Shown here: one piece after another, positions 20,109-30,631 of the stretch
How positions within the stretch are numbered: the first letter of the stretch is position 1
Layout of the letters: every line of letters starts with the position of its first letter
Assembly (NCBI GenBank): GCA_907163375.1
Contig: CAJQUW010000872.1
Location: forward strand, 248,001-312,000
Reading direction: 5' to 3'
Origin: Prostheceraeus crozeri
Taxonomy: Eukaryota; Platyhelminthes; Polycladida; Euryleptidae
Length of the DNA: 64,000 nt
Translations under genes and position numbers: made by a program
Notes under the pieces: generated by a model
Databases searched by the model: none
Told to the model about the DNA's origin: nothing
What the model saw: only the letters and a program-made list of their open reading frames with translations

Positions 20109-20861
20109 CAGGGATGCGGAGTTTTATCATTTTGATAGAACTCCGACTCCGGGTGGCGGCAAGTATATATAGCCTAGTTTTTTTGAAAAGCAAACCGGTA
20201 ACCTACATAATAGATCATAGGCTTACCTGAACCTATCTTTCGTGATTATTACTGTATCAATTATCAATCATTTTCGATGAAAGTTTATCAAATGTCGCTT
20301 TCAGTTTGATGCATGCGACTCGGCTCCCCCATCTTCTTGATGTGTGCTTCACACTGTCTTTCTCCTGTCTCTACCAGACAGGAAAATCTCCCATCCTTCT
20401 CCAAAAATATGAGTACGCTTTCGATTTTAATATGCGCTTTGGAGAGATATCACACACGATTAACGTGAGGGTAAGAAGCAATGCTCTCAAACAAACTAGT
20501 ATTTCATTTTTGTCTCTGATGTAACCTTTGGTGCGTAGATGTGATCGAGGCTAGGAAGACCTGTTTTCTCTACTAAATCACCGAGTGAAAAGACAATCCT
20601 TTTTTCACTATCACGGTTCATTCCCTCAGCTATTATAAGCTTTGTATGCACTGCTGTCTCTGTACTTTTGTTTGACGGAGAAAGTTGGCATCAAGACAGT
20701 GACAGATACAAAGTATATACACAAGAATAAATAATTTGTTTGTATTATATTTCGGGTCTAGTATAGGCCGGAGTCCGGAGTCCTATCATTTGATAGGACT
20801 CCGACTCCGACTCCGACCCCAATAAAAATGATAGGACTCCAACTCCGACGCCACATCCCTG
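20109..20861. mobile_element. 753-bp non-autonomous hAT element with perfect 8-bp target duplication
   Basis: The left end is CAGGGATGCGGAG and the right end is CGCCACATCCCTG, an imperfect inverted pair beginning CAGGGATG. The 8 bp CCTCAACC lie on both sides (20,101-20,108 and 20,862-20,869), the target-site length of hAT transposons. Both subterminal regions carry GGACTCCGACTCC-type tandem triplets in opposite orientation. No transposase is inside. Confidence 0.85.
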
Positions 20862-21328
20862 CCTCAACCCCCTCGTAATCAATCGCCCGTAATCATTTCG
20901 ACAGCTCCTTCCTCCCTCTAGATGATTGCGTAACTCTTGAACGATCGACCCCTCACACATAATTTGAGAGTGCATGTGCCAGCTTTGCCACCAATTAATA
21001 TTCAAAATAATGCAGCAGTTTACGAGAAATCATCGATCAAGATTTGAAGTCGTGCGGATGTGAAACTAGCCGTATGCCAAAATACCAAACAATCTTGCGC
21101 ATCGCATATCTATGAATTATCAACCGTATGAACGAATGAAAAAAAACACGATTGAAGCATGGCACCCTAATTATTTCACAGAATTTCATTATAATTACTC
21201 GAAAAATGAGTTGAAAGTGGTGTGGTTATAAAGTTAGCCACAAAAAACATGGACATACACTGTACAGTCGCAACATAAAAACAAAGATATTCATCAACCT
21301 GCTTATAAAATGATAAAAGTCCATTTAT

Positions 21329-21552
21329 TAAGAGTGTGCCAGCTTGTTCCAGCCGTCAGACAATCTCAACTCTCCGTAGAATCCGCACTAATGCGGGTTA
21401 TAGTCTTTTGATGTCACATGGTCTTATCCACCTATCCGCACCATTTTTGAAGAGCGCGTGTGCCAATCACATCAACCAAATGCATTTATCTGGAGTGTGC
21501 GAGCCTGTGTCAGCCCTCAGACAACCCCGACTCCCTGTAGAATCCGCACGCA
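21329..21552. repeat. Direct duplication with about 157-bp period
   Basis: Segments near 21,329-21,395 and 21,486-21,552 share GAGTGTGC(C/G)AGC, CAGACAA and GTAGAATCCGCAC in the same order and spacing. This is a diverged tandem duplication of unknown origin. Confidence 0.6.
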
Positions 21553-22005
21553 GTAGCAGTGATCCGCACCCTTTTGCTTCTCATGTAACTAGACTCAAAA
21601 GTTCTTAACATATTCAACATTTTAACCAATTTAACTAATGCGCAATCGATTGTTTGCAGGATGATAGCAACCGCGTTTTCTGTCCGCATAAATTGATTTT
21701 AGGATTGTGCAATGAGTTATTTGCTCATCCATCATCATCAATCTAGAAATCTCATAAAGTGTAGTATTTGTTGAATTTAAACGTCGCGACTCGTTTCTTC
21801 CTTGATAAGTATAAAAGGAGATAACACGAAATTGATTCAAAAGTTTGGTTTTGAAAAGTTGCAACGACTCCGATGTCGTCAATACACACATTGTTAAATT
21901 TTTCGTGCTTCTAACCTGTGAATCATCGAACTCTTTTTAACCTCAGAAGGGTGATAAAATTTGTCGGACCGATCATAATATTTTAATTTCTTACTGAAGC
22001 TGACT

Positions 22006-23727
22006 ATGAAGAACATGATTTTGCTCACAGAATATTCAATGGACATTCTACGTTCACAATTGGATTCTATTATGATCAACGACGACGTAAATATATTAAT
22101 CGGGATAAGAGGAAGGTTGAAAATCACTGACGATGAATGGAAGCTATTTCTAGGCACTGAGAACGCTTCCATGGAGGCGTTATCAAAAACACATGATTTA
22201 AGTGGCTTGAGCAACTGCCCTGAGAATCTTGCGGTAAAGCCGCTATCTTCACCACTGTTTATGGCCGCTGCATGTGGAGCGATTCAATGTTTGAGATATA
22301 TTATGCGCTTGGTTAATGTCACTGAAGTAAAGCCTAATCAGGACAACGTACTTCATGCAATTATTTACGGCAAGCAGCTCAATTTATTGAGCGATGAAAC
22401 TTTGCACAAAATCTTAAAAATTCTGGAGTCCGATCTGACAAAAGACAATTTTCGTCATCTACATTATCACATTGGCAATCAAGGCTTGCGTCCTGCTGAG
22501 TTGGCTATCTTTGTCGGCGAGTTTTATGTTGGTCAGTTTATGCTTTATCATTCTGTTCTCCCTGTAATAAAGAAAGTCAGGTGTGGTACAAAAACATATA
22601 TCACGTTGAACGTTGATTGCTATGACATATTCCATCTCAATTCTCGTCTCATGGTATCTCCCCTGATGTTAGTTATTGCAAATCCTTCTGTCAAAAATTT
22701 GCATAGAATGAAACACAGTGGAGTGTTTAAATCACAATCACTTATGAGAGAGTGGATGGAAGTATTGTACAAACGAAATCGTTATTTTTTACTAAGTACA
22801 TTTTGCGTCTTCTTTTTGCTTGTGATGATACTACTTTTCTGTAGGTTTCAGTATACTTTTAGTCACATCAAAAGGAAATGTAGCAACATAACTAATTACA
22901 AGCAGTCACTTACGGAGAATGTGTTAAAGTTTGGAGAAATTTTCGTGCTAATTAGCAATATTTTGCTAGCACTCTATTGCAATGCTGTCAGTTTATTCGG
23001 TTGCATCAAGCATTACAAGTCAAATTGTGGTCTCAAATCACCTATTAACTACTTTCAATCGCCAATATGGCCGACTTTATTGAATTTTAACATTCCATCA
23101 ATTGGAATTTTGGCTTGCAGTATATTGTGGATGACTTTGCTACTACGCCCATTAGCATTTTGCGATAATGTTCATACATGGCTATCAATGATATACTTCT
23201 TATTGATTCTGCTATTGACTTATACTGCATTGTATTCTGGTGTTTTGTTGCCATTTTTCGGCACATTTCTCTTCAATTTCTTTCTTTTGCTAAAACAATG
23301 GGTTATTTTTATAGGGCTTTATATTTTTGCGATTTTCGTTTTTGCCCATTGCACAGCAAATGCAAACCAAGCCCTGAATTTATTGCCTGATCTTCAGGAA
23401 CAGCTTTATGGAAGTAGGATGAAGTCGTTTTATACGACTTTTCTAATGACACTGAGTATTATAGGGATTCCAAGAGAAGAACTTAATCTCAACATAATTT
23501 TGAATGGTGTTACTTGCATAATCATCATACCAATTATGCTTTTTAATTACATAATTGGAACAGCTACTTCAGAGCTCGCAAATATTTCTGATGTAGCTGA
23601 AGAAGCCATTTGTATACACAAGATGGTTTCAGTAATATGGGGGGAGATTACATTTGCACATATTCACGAACGCCGGCGCAGCACACACATGACATCTGTA
23701 ACTATATGTTTAAATGATATATCGTGA
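22006..23727 (+). CDS. Intronless ankyrin/six-transmembrane TRP-like ion channel
   Basis: A single uninterrupted 573-codon frame starts at an ATG. The N-terminal 200 residues contain ankyrin-like pieces (SPLFMAAACGAIQCLRYIM, then DNVLHAIIYGKQ, then RPAELAIFVGEF). Six hydrophobic segments follow at about residues 258-280, 307-331, 363-386, 390-411, 421-449 and 498-520. A pore-loop-like stretch (FYTTFLMTLSIIGI, 473-488) lies before the last. After S6, NYIIGTATSELANI and an amphipathic helix sit where TRP channels carry the TRP helix. This is the architecture of TRPV/TRPA-type cation channels, though with fewer ankyrin repeats than usual. Ligand and ion selectivity cannot be told. The absence of introns suggests a single-exon gene family or an expressed retrocopy. 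It looks intact. Confidence 0.75.
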   Translation: MKNMILLTEYSMDILRSQLDSIMINDDVNILIGIRGRLKITDDEWKLFLGTENASMEALSKTHDLSGLSNCPENLAVKPLSSPLFMAAACGAIQCLRYIMRLVNVTEVKPNQDNVLHAIIYGKQLNLLSDETLHKILKILESDLTKDNFRHLHYHIGNQGLRPAELAIFVGEFYVGQFMLYHSVLPVIKKVRCGTKTYITLNVDCYDIFHLNSRLMVSPLMLVIANPSVKNLHRMKHSGVFKSQSLMREWMEVLYKRNRYFLLSTFCVFFLLVMILLFCRFQYTFSHIKRKCSNITNYKQSLTENVLKFGEIFVLISNILLALYCNAVSLFGCIKHYKSNCGLKSPINYFQSPIWPTLLNFNIPSIGILACSILWMTLLLRPLAFCDNVHTWLSMIYFLLILLLTYTALYSGVLLPFFGTFLFNFFLLLKQWVIFIGLYIFAIFVFAHCTANANQALNLLPDLQEQLYGSRMKSFYTTFLMTLSIIGIPREELNLNIILNGVTCIIIIPIMLFNYIIGTATSELANISDVAEEAICIHKMVSVIWGEITFAHIHERRRSTHMTSVTICLNDIS

Positions 23728-23739
23728 TCCTCCCTGAGC

Positions 23740-25670
23740 TCCTGTAACAATATAGGCCTACCGCATTATGAGTTGCTTAGATTCAAGGGTGTCGTGCGAA
23801 CATAAATTTGGGGCACCCAATAGGGATATAATAATGATCATCATTCAAAATGTGCAGATTCTAAATGCAGATTCACTATATCTCCCGCTACCATTACGAA
23901 AAACCTCCGCGCTCCCCAATCATTTTTTGGATATCATCTTTAAACAGTATGACTCCATGAGTTGTGTAGCATGAACAACGAATATTCAGTAAATAATGCG
24001 CATAGGAGATTTGAAGATTATTGAATTGCAGATATCGTCAATGCTGACGTGGAAGCTAATTATGAAAACTTTCTCCATGACTACGACCATTGTACACGGC
24101 AAATTCATTCGGCACAATGTGCATTCTACCTATAGATTGATATAATCAAAGAACGAAATATTTTTTCTCCTATTCTCAGACAAATAAATCCAACTAAAAT
24201 CATTACCTGAAGATACTAATTAACCTAATTTTTTAAGTACTTCAAAAACAGAAATTTTCATTTTAGGTGTATAGTGAAAGACCTATCAAAGTGCACGAAA
24301 ACTTATGAAATCATGGATTAAATGACATCACAGTTGACTGACCTGATAGTTTCATTATTTCAAGTAGTTTACGTTTAAGTGAAGTAATAATAACGAATTC
24401 CAAAACTTTGAGGACGCTCGGGCGACCTCAGTCGTTTATCGAATGTCGCTCTGATTGGATTGCGTTTGGTTGTTCCGTTTCACATAACAATAGTACAAAG
24501 AAACATTTTACTTTGAATTATTTTCAACCGGTCTTTGTGTTTTAACATTGTGTATTCACAATGCTCGTGTTGTAAAACTCCTATAAAACTATTGTACTCC
24601 TATCAGTAATAATTTAAGTGATTGAATGCAGTTGTTATTTAAGCTCATTTTGAATAATTTTAGAATACATGTGCTATCTTTCATATAGCTAATCAGCGTT
24701 TTGCTTACTTTCGTGTGATTTGAACAGAAGGAATTTTGTGAAAGCTGTATACAAATCGGTTCGATTCGGAAGTCTAATAGGGGTCCCCAACAATTCAGAT
24801 TCGTATCTCAATTTTCGCTGATTTATTAATATGACTCATGTATTTAATCATATATATCTCATCCACATGTACAACTAGTTAAAGTCTAGCCGCATTGAGT
24901 AAGTTGTGAGTCTAGCCATTTATAACTCAATTGAAGCCGTGATTTTCATCAATCCTAGCATTGATTCTGTTAGTTAATAATTTCGAAAGGTGCATGAGCA
25001 TAACAGATCCATAACCTATACTGGAAAAATAAGCTGCTAACCGAATTCCCTAAAAATTGGGCCAATTCAGAAGCAGATTTGTTTTTGGCTAAGTGCTTCA
25101 AGATTCTTGTCAGAAAAGTTTTATTCTATTTGATCTTTAAGTTTTGTGCTACTTACACATTACTATCTCTATATCATCGAGTAGACTACATCAGAGAAAT
25201 CAGATTTGAATAACATTTCGGCCTAAACAACACTTCACTATTTTATTAAAGGGTTAGCTAGGTCTGTCAATTATTGGATCTTCCAAAATCTCTGTAACAC
25301 TGAGAATGGAGATTTGAACTCCGCATGAAGACCGACACGACATTGATAGATAGATGGGTATACCCAATTAACCAAATATCAAATTCTAAGCTTTCTTTCT
25401 ATCTGTCATCCAGGCTAATTCTCCGAGCTGGGGCAAGCATACTAACAGTAGTTTGGCTGTTATCTAGCATGACTCTAGAAAAAGTTTACTTTATTCAACA
25501 AGTTCTCAAACAAAAATCTCACATTTACCGATACATACTCAGTCCTCAAAATCACTTAATTTAAATTTTTAACACCACCTGGACGATAGTTATGGTGACA
25601 TCGCTGAATGAAGCTATATGGTTGTTTTGAAAACTATAATGTAAATTTTGACTATATTTGATATAATATT
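23740..25670. other. Non-coding, nothing recognised
   Basis: AT-rich sequence without supported genes. Short frames are not backed by motifs or codon pattern. Confidence 0.5.
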
Positions 25671-26039
25671 AGATACTAATGGCATAATGGGAGGTGAACG
25701 AAATATTCCAGCTACTATGCGTTAACGCTTGAAAGGGATAAAACTGTGAAGCAAGTTCATACTGATCCTGGCCATTCTGAACATGAGTAGTTGTTACTGG
25801 CGGGGGAGGGACATCACCACAGCATTTTCTACATTTGTAGTTGGAATCAGCTCTCAATGATCCCGCAATCTCTGAGCATTTGTGATGGATGCCATTCTTG
25901 CAGCCGACGCAGTACATCGAGTTTCTCCCTATGGCCCCGTCTGCTGCATATGCCACACGGAAATCTGCCAGTGTCCTTTGTTTCCTCGATCATCCTGGCA
26001 TGCGCAGTTCATGACCTTGGTCTTCTTCAGGTTAACCCG

Positions 26040-27255
26040 AAGACCGTGTATACTTACTTGTACTTGTATCGGCTGTTGGCATTACTGGCTTCGCCGGCTC
26101 CAATGATGGCCGAGTCTCGGACCAGGGCAGCTCAAACTCTAGGGTTTGAGGCCAGGTCGGCTACCATATTGGTCCATTGTAACTCCCAACGGCGTCTGCC
26201 GTATGTTTGCGGCCCCAGCAACGGTTGAAGATTAGCTTTGATAGTGTCCGTCCATTTCTTCAGTTGGCCTCCACGCCGCCGACGCCATCCGGTACATGGA
26301 CTTGGAAAGATAATGTTCGGGAGTATGTCTCCAGATCTTCAGAGAGCATGACCAAGCCAGCGAAGTCAGCGGCGTTTGATAGTCAACCTCAGGGGTAGCA
26401 TGTTGGTCCTTTGGAGAAGCTGACCGTTGGATATCCGATCCCTAATTCGGATGTGCAGGATTCTACGGAGGCAACATCGATCAAATACTTCGAACTTAAG
26501 TTGCATCAGTCGTACGCATGGTCCAAGAGTTTCACAGCCATATAAGAATATTGATTTAACAAGGGCTTCATAGATCTTTGTTGTCAGACTGATCTCACGA
26601 CGTGACCACAGATGTTTCTACAAGCGGGTAAACGCATAACAGGCCAAGTTTACACGTCTGGCGATGTCATCTTCAGACTGGCCATTGGACATAACAGATG
26701 AGCCTAAGTAGATGAATCGATCAACTTCTTCAAGCGTAATCCCATTCACCATCATAAGGATCTTCTCCTGAGCTTATAATCCGTCCTGATTGTGTCCTGA
26801 TCCGTCCGTAATGATTTTTGCTATTCTGCATTTATTTTCATTCCAAAACTTCTTGACGTCTCCACAATGCGATTCAGCACAAGTTGAAGATCTTGGTATG
26901 ACTCAGCCAAAACTGCGATGTCATCCGCGAAATCTAGATCAGTGACTGAATAGTCTGGTAATCCTCACTCCTTGGAAACCGGTCGGCGCTTCGGACATTA
27001 ATCCGTTGATGGCGTAAATTAAGAGGATTGGGGGAAAGGATGCATCCTTGCCGACCAGTAGAATTGGCATTAAAAAATCACTTTCTTCACCATACACTCT
27101 AACCTTTGATCTGGTGCAAGAGTATAATATACCTTCAGCAGCTTAAGGAGTTTCACGGGCATCCCGTCCATTTGTAACCAAATCCATAAAGAGTCAAAAG
27201 CCGCGATCGATGAAGCAAGCGACCGTCTTCTGCTGAAGACGATGGCGGTGCTCCA
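26040..27255 (-). mobile_element. Second LINE RT/C-terminal fragment nested in the first
   Basis: On the minus strand this piece starts at an AIVFSRRRS-like RT motif (about 27,235). It has a DFADDIAVLAESYQDLQ-like catalytic segment (about 26,930) and an EVDRFIYLGSSV segment, and ends with LRWLGHALR and a RRRWELQW-type tail (about 26,350-26,150). This is a different LINE type from its host: the host's RT stops at about 27,262 and its Cys-rich tail resumes below 26,000. Stops and frameshifts are frequent. Confidence 0.75.
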
Positions 27256-27566
27256 AGACCCAAGACCATCTTTCCAGGCAGTGTATCTTTGCTCTAGGCA
27301 CTCCAGTGGATAAGCCGAAATAACAAAATCATCTGCAGACAAGAGTTCATGCTGACAACCTGTTCGAAATTCGCGAGAAAGTGTCTCCTGACAATCACAA
27401 AAAGAAGTGGGCGCAAAGCTGATTCTTGATGCACGCCTGCTGTAACCTCGAATTCAGAACTGAAACCACCCCTCACTCTGAACTTAGATCTTGTGTGTCG
27501 GTACATGGCCTGAACAGTCCAAATGATCCATTCCTCGACACCAACTACCCTCATTGCCCACCACAA

Positions 27567-27568
<2 letters not shown>

Positions 27569-27606
<38 letters not shown>
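27569..27606. repeat. (TC)n microsatellite inside LINE RT
   Basis: Nineteen TC repeats. On the minus strand they read as Arg-Glu codons exactly between the A-F-D box and the LWWAM segment of the reverse transcriptase, where the intact family has a short R-E-containing link. The repeat probably expanded from that site. Confidence 0.9.
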
Positions 27607-27607
<1 letters not shown>

Positions 27608-27940
27608 ACACTCAATCAAACGCTTTCTCCAATTCAACAAATACAAAATACAGTTCTTTTCGTTTTTCAATAATCTCTTCCTGTAGCTGTCCCAAAATGG
27701 AAATTGCATCAATTGTCGCTCGTCCCGTCATGAAGCCGAATTGAATTGAGTCAATTGACACCTGTTGTCTGATGAATGGCTCAAGCACTCTTTCCAGAAT
27801 TTTCAGGACTTGGTCCTGCAACTTAGGGCCTCAGTAGTTGCCTCTCTCAAGAGCATCGCCTTTACTTTTGCAGCAGTTAATGATGAACGACAGATTCTAA
27901 TCTTCAGGTATTTTTCCCTCTCGGATACAGGCATTTGATA

Positions 27941-28670
27941 GTCCGGGAGCCAGCGTGAAGTTGTGCAGGGAACGAGGTAGTACATAAAACTTTCAATAGC
28001 CATATACAACTCTACTACGCCAAAACTCCGCGTCTGCGGATATATCATAGTTTTACGAAATAGAGAGGATAACAAGGATAATGAATTTCCAATGGGAAAA
28101 TGTGTTTATTTAAGGTGTTTTGACTGACTTTTTCGAATTTTAGCTCAAAAAGTTACACAAATTGGTATTTTTGTTGCACACAAAGTAATAGAATCATCTC
28201 ACAGATATTAACAAATCAAAGGAGTTATAAATTCATTGGAAGAGGTGAAGTAAAGTGTACAAAAGGACCCTTTTGAAGTGTACAAACAGAAATTTTTCTG
28301 AAAAAACTTTTCCAAAAAAAATTTGCCAATTAACCAACGAAAAGTGTTGTTTGTACACTTCTGAAAATCTCATCAATGAATGCTAACTCAATTTGAAAGT
28401 TATGATCTGAAAGATCACTCATTAAAAAAGTTCAAAAAAATAATTTGTGTAAACTTTTACAATTGTTAAACGGAAAAAAATGGAAAATTTCGCTTAAATG
28501 TCACATTTTACAATGGAATTACATAGGATTTTGTTATGTCTCAATTTTCTTAAAGCAATACTTTTGATTAGGCGACGTCAGTGGGTTAGTAAAAATTAGG
28601 TGTACTATGCTTTGTGAAGAGTTTTTTTGCGTAGGTGTCGTTCTGCACAACTTCACGCTGGCTCCCGGAC
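27941..28670. mobile_element. 730-bp MITE with long terminal inverted repeats and TA target
   Basis: The left end GTCCGGGAGCCAGCGTGAAG and the right end (its reverse complement at 28,651-28,670) are flanked by TA on both sides (27,939-27,940 and 28,671-28,672). The inverted arms run about 100-180 bp with drift. The insertion cuts the LINE reading frame cleanly. A single-arm relative is at 19,830-19,986. No transposase is present. Confidence 0.85.
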
Positions 28671-29318
28671 TATGATGGCATGGCTGACAAATCGACGGCA
28701 GTATCTTCCCCAGCGCGGATCATTTCTACTACTACAACCGATGGGCCAGCTGCTTTCCTGTCCAAATGCCCAAATGTTCTTGCCTTCAACAGCTATTTTG
28801 ATCTTAGTGGCATCAATTCAAGGAGGGGGGCCTATAGTTGGTGGAACACATGCAAGTAGACTGTGATTCCAATTGAACCCAACATTCAACATGGCATCAT
28901 AGTAGCTCTTCCATGCAGCTAGCATGTCAGCATCAGAATATGTAATGCTTCTATCTTCTCTTTTGATGCAATTATAAAATCTCTTTCGCCAATAACATCT
29001 TGATTTTCTTCCTTTGTTTGTTGCCCGTTTTGCCTAAATGTAGGCTTCTTTATTTCCTCCCTTTTTCCATTCCTTCAAGAGTTAACGTTTCCTCTTTACC
29101 GCATATTCAACTGCTGCTTCATTCCACCACCAAGTCTCTCTTCGTCTGACTGATTCACCGTTGGTAAACCCAAATGAATGCTCACATGCTCCAAGCGAAC
29201 TTGACTTCATAACTGACCACAACCCTTCAACATCATGTGACTGGACTGCAGATTGGAATCGCTCTGATGCATCCTTTTCATAATCAGCACGAGCGGTGGG
29301 TCACTTAAGCTTCCAAAC

Positions 29319-30170
29319 ATAGAGTAGGTATATTGTGTAGAGTAGCAAATCAGCATTTATCAAATCCCCAATGTGTATGCACATTCGATTTTATTAAATG
29401 AACTCAAGGGAGATACAGTTGGAATTGTTTCGAAATGTGAGATATGCAGATTTTTTTGCAGTTTTGAAGAAATTACAACGGAATTAAGTGATCATGATAG
29501 TATAATGCAGAAGGAAATTATATCATTCTACAGATCGTCCGTGTCATGACAGCCTTTGAAGAGGTAATGTTTGTTAAATTACCAACTCGATGATCTGCAA
29601 TTGCTTTCATGCTGAACCTTAAGGGAATCTTCTTAAGCGTGATCATACCATAAGCAACCTGCCCGCACTGGTAGAGCAAAATAACAGAATCAAAGACAAT
29701 TATTTCAATTAACTTTGAAGGATGTAAATGGATCCACATCAACATTCAGATTCAAGAAGCAAAACATAATAGTAAATCATAAATTCATGCCGATGAAAAT
29801 TGAATAAAAAACATGTAATTCCAGCCACGGAAGCACAAAAGGATCTGACTTTTTCAGAAGTCGACTTCCATTATAATGCCGTTCATTAGATTACTTTGAT
29901 CATCAGCATAATTTTGGCTTAGCTACGATGTCTGCTAGCAAATATTCATTCCTTTTGATATCCAACTTGTTTCATACTACTTATAAAGGGGGCGTCATGG
30001 CGGTAGAATATATATTGGCAAAATTTTAGCATTTTCAAAACTGGTCAAATAATTTTTTGGACCGCAGGAACGTAATCTCCCCAAAAAAACTGAATCTTCT
30101 CATATAAAAATTTTTACTGAATACAGATTACTTATTTGAGTCGACACTCTACCTACATATACTTACTCTG
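29319..30170. mobile_element. CATAGAGTA-ended repeat inserted in the LINE
   Basis: It begins CATAGAGTAGGTATATT and ends with an ATATACTTACTCTG-type inverted end. It separates the LINE endonuclease from its linker. Internal blocks match, in inverted or direct orientation, the complex at 30,632-32,518. Examples are a GGAACGTAATCTCC block near 30,070 and a TCAAATCCCCAATGTG block near 29,360. No coding region. Confidence 0.75.
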
Positions 30171-30631
30171 CTTACAAATGAGGAGTTTAGGAGCCAAAAT
30201 TCTCTTCTTCGGTGGTCTTACTGTGATACATTCATGCCGCAAATAAGCAGCTTATGTTGCGATATGCACTCTTCACTTCTAATTCCAATGACGTTTGCAC
30301 CACGAACTAGGTTCAGGTACGCCTGTCCAACCAACACAGTCGATCTGAATCGATGCGGACCCAGACCTATAGGTAACTAGCCAAACAGGCCACTTTCTCA
30401 AAGAAGGTGGTGACCACCGCAAGGTTGAGATCAACACACAGTTCCAAAAACCCGGTTCCTTCAACATTCCTGGATCTAAAATCATGATTATCATGAAAAC
30501 CATGGAAGACATCAGAAAACCTGCCAACATGCCCATTCAGGTCACCACCAACAAACAGCAGTTCTCCACCAGATACGGCTGCGTAGGCGCTGAAAATGTT
30601 GATCGTTTCCTTCTTAATTAGAACTCTGAAC

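Larger units (their letters stand above)
25680..30631 (-). mobile_element. LINE ORF2 relic (endonuclease, RT, Cys-rich tail), split by three insertions
   Basis: Read on the minus strand, the domains appear in LINE order. The APE-type endonuclease lies at 30,631-30,180 (GGDLNGHVGRF, then RNVEGTGFLEL). The linker/N-terminal RT lies at 29,318-28,673 (KAAGP motif). RT blocks lie at 27,940-27,262: IQFGFMTGRATIDAI, LYFVFVELEKAFD, LWWAM, VTAGVHQESALRPLLF and a decayed ADDFVI. A PHD-like Cys/His tail lies at about 25,980-25,760 (MYCVGCKNGIHHKCSEI). The gaps are a CATAGAGTA-ended repeat (29,319-30,170), a MITE (27,941-28,670) and a second LINE (about 26,040-27,255). Frames are broken repeatedly and the element is dead. 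The clade is not assigned. Confidence 0.85.
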
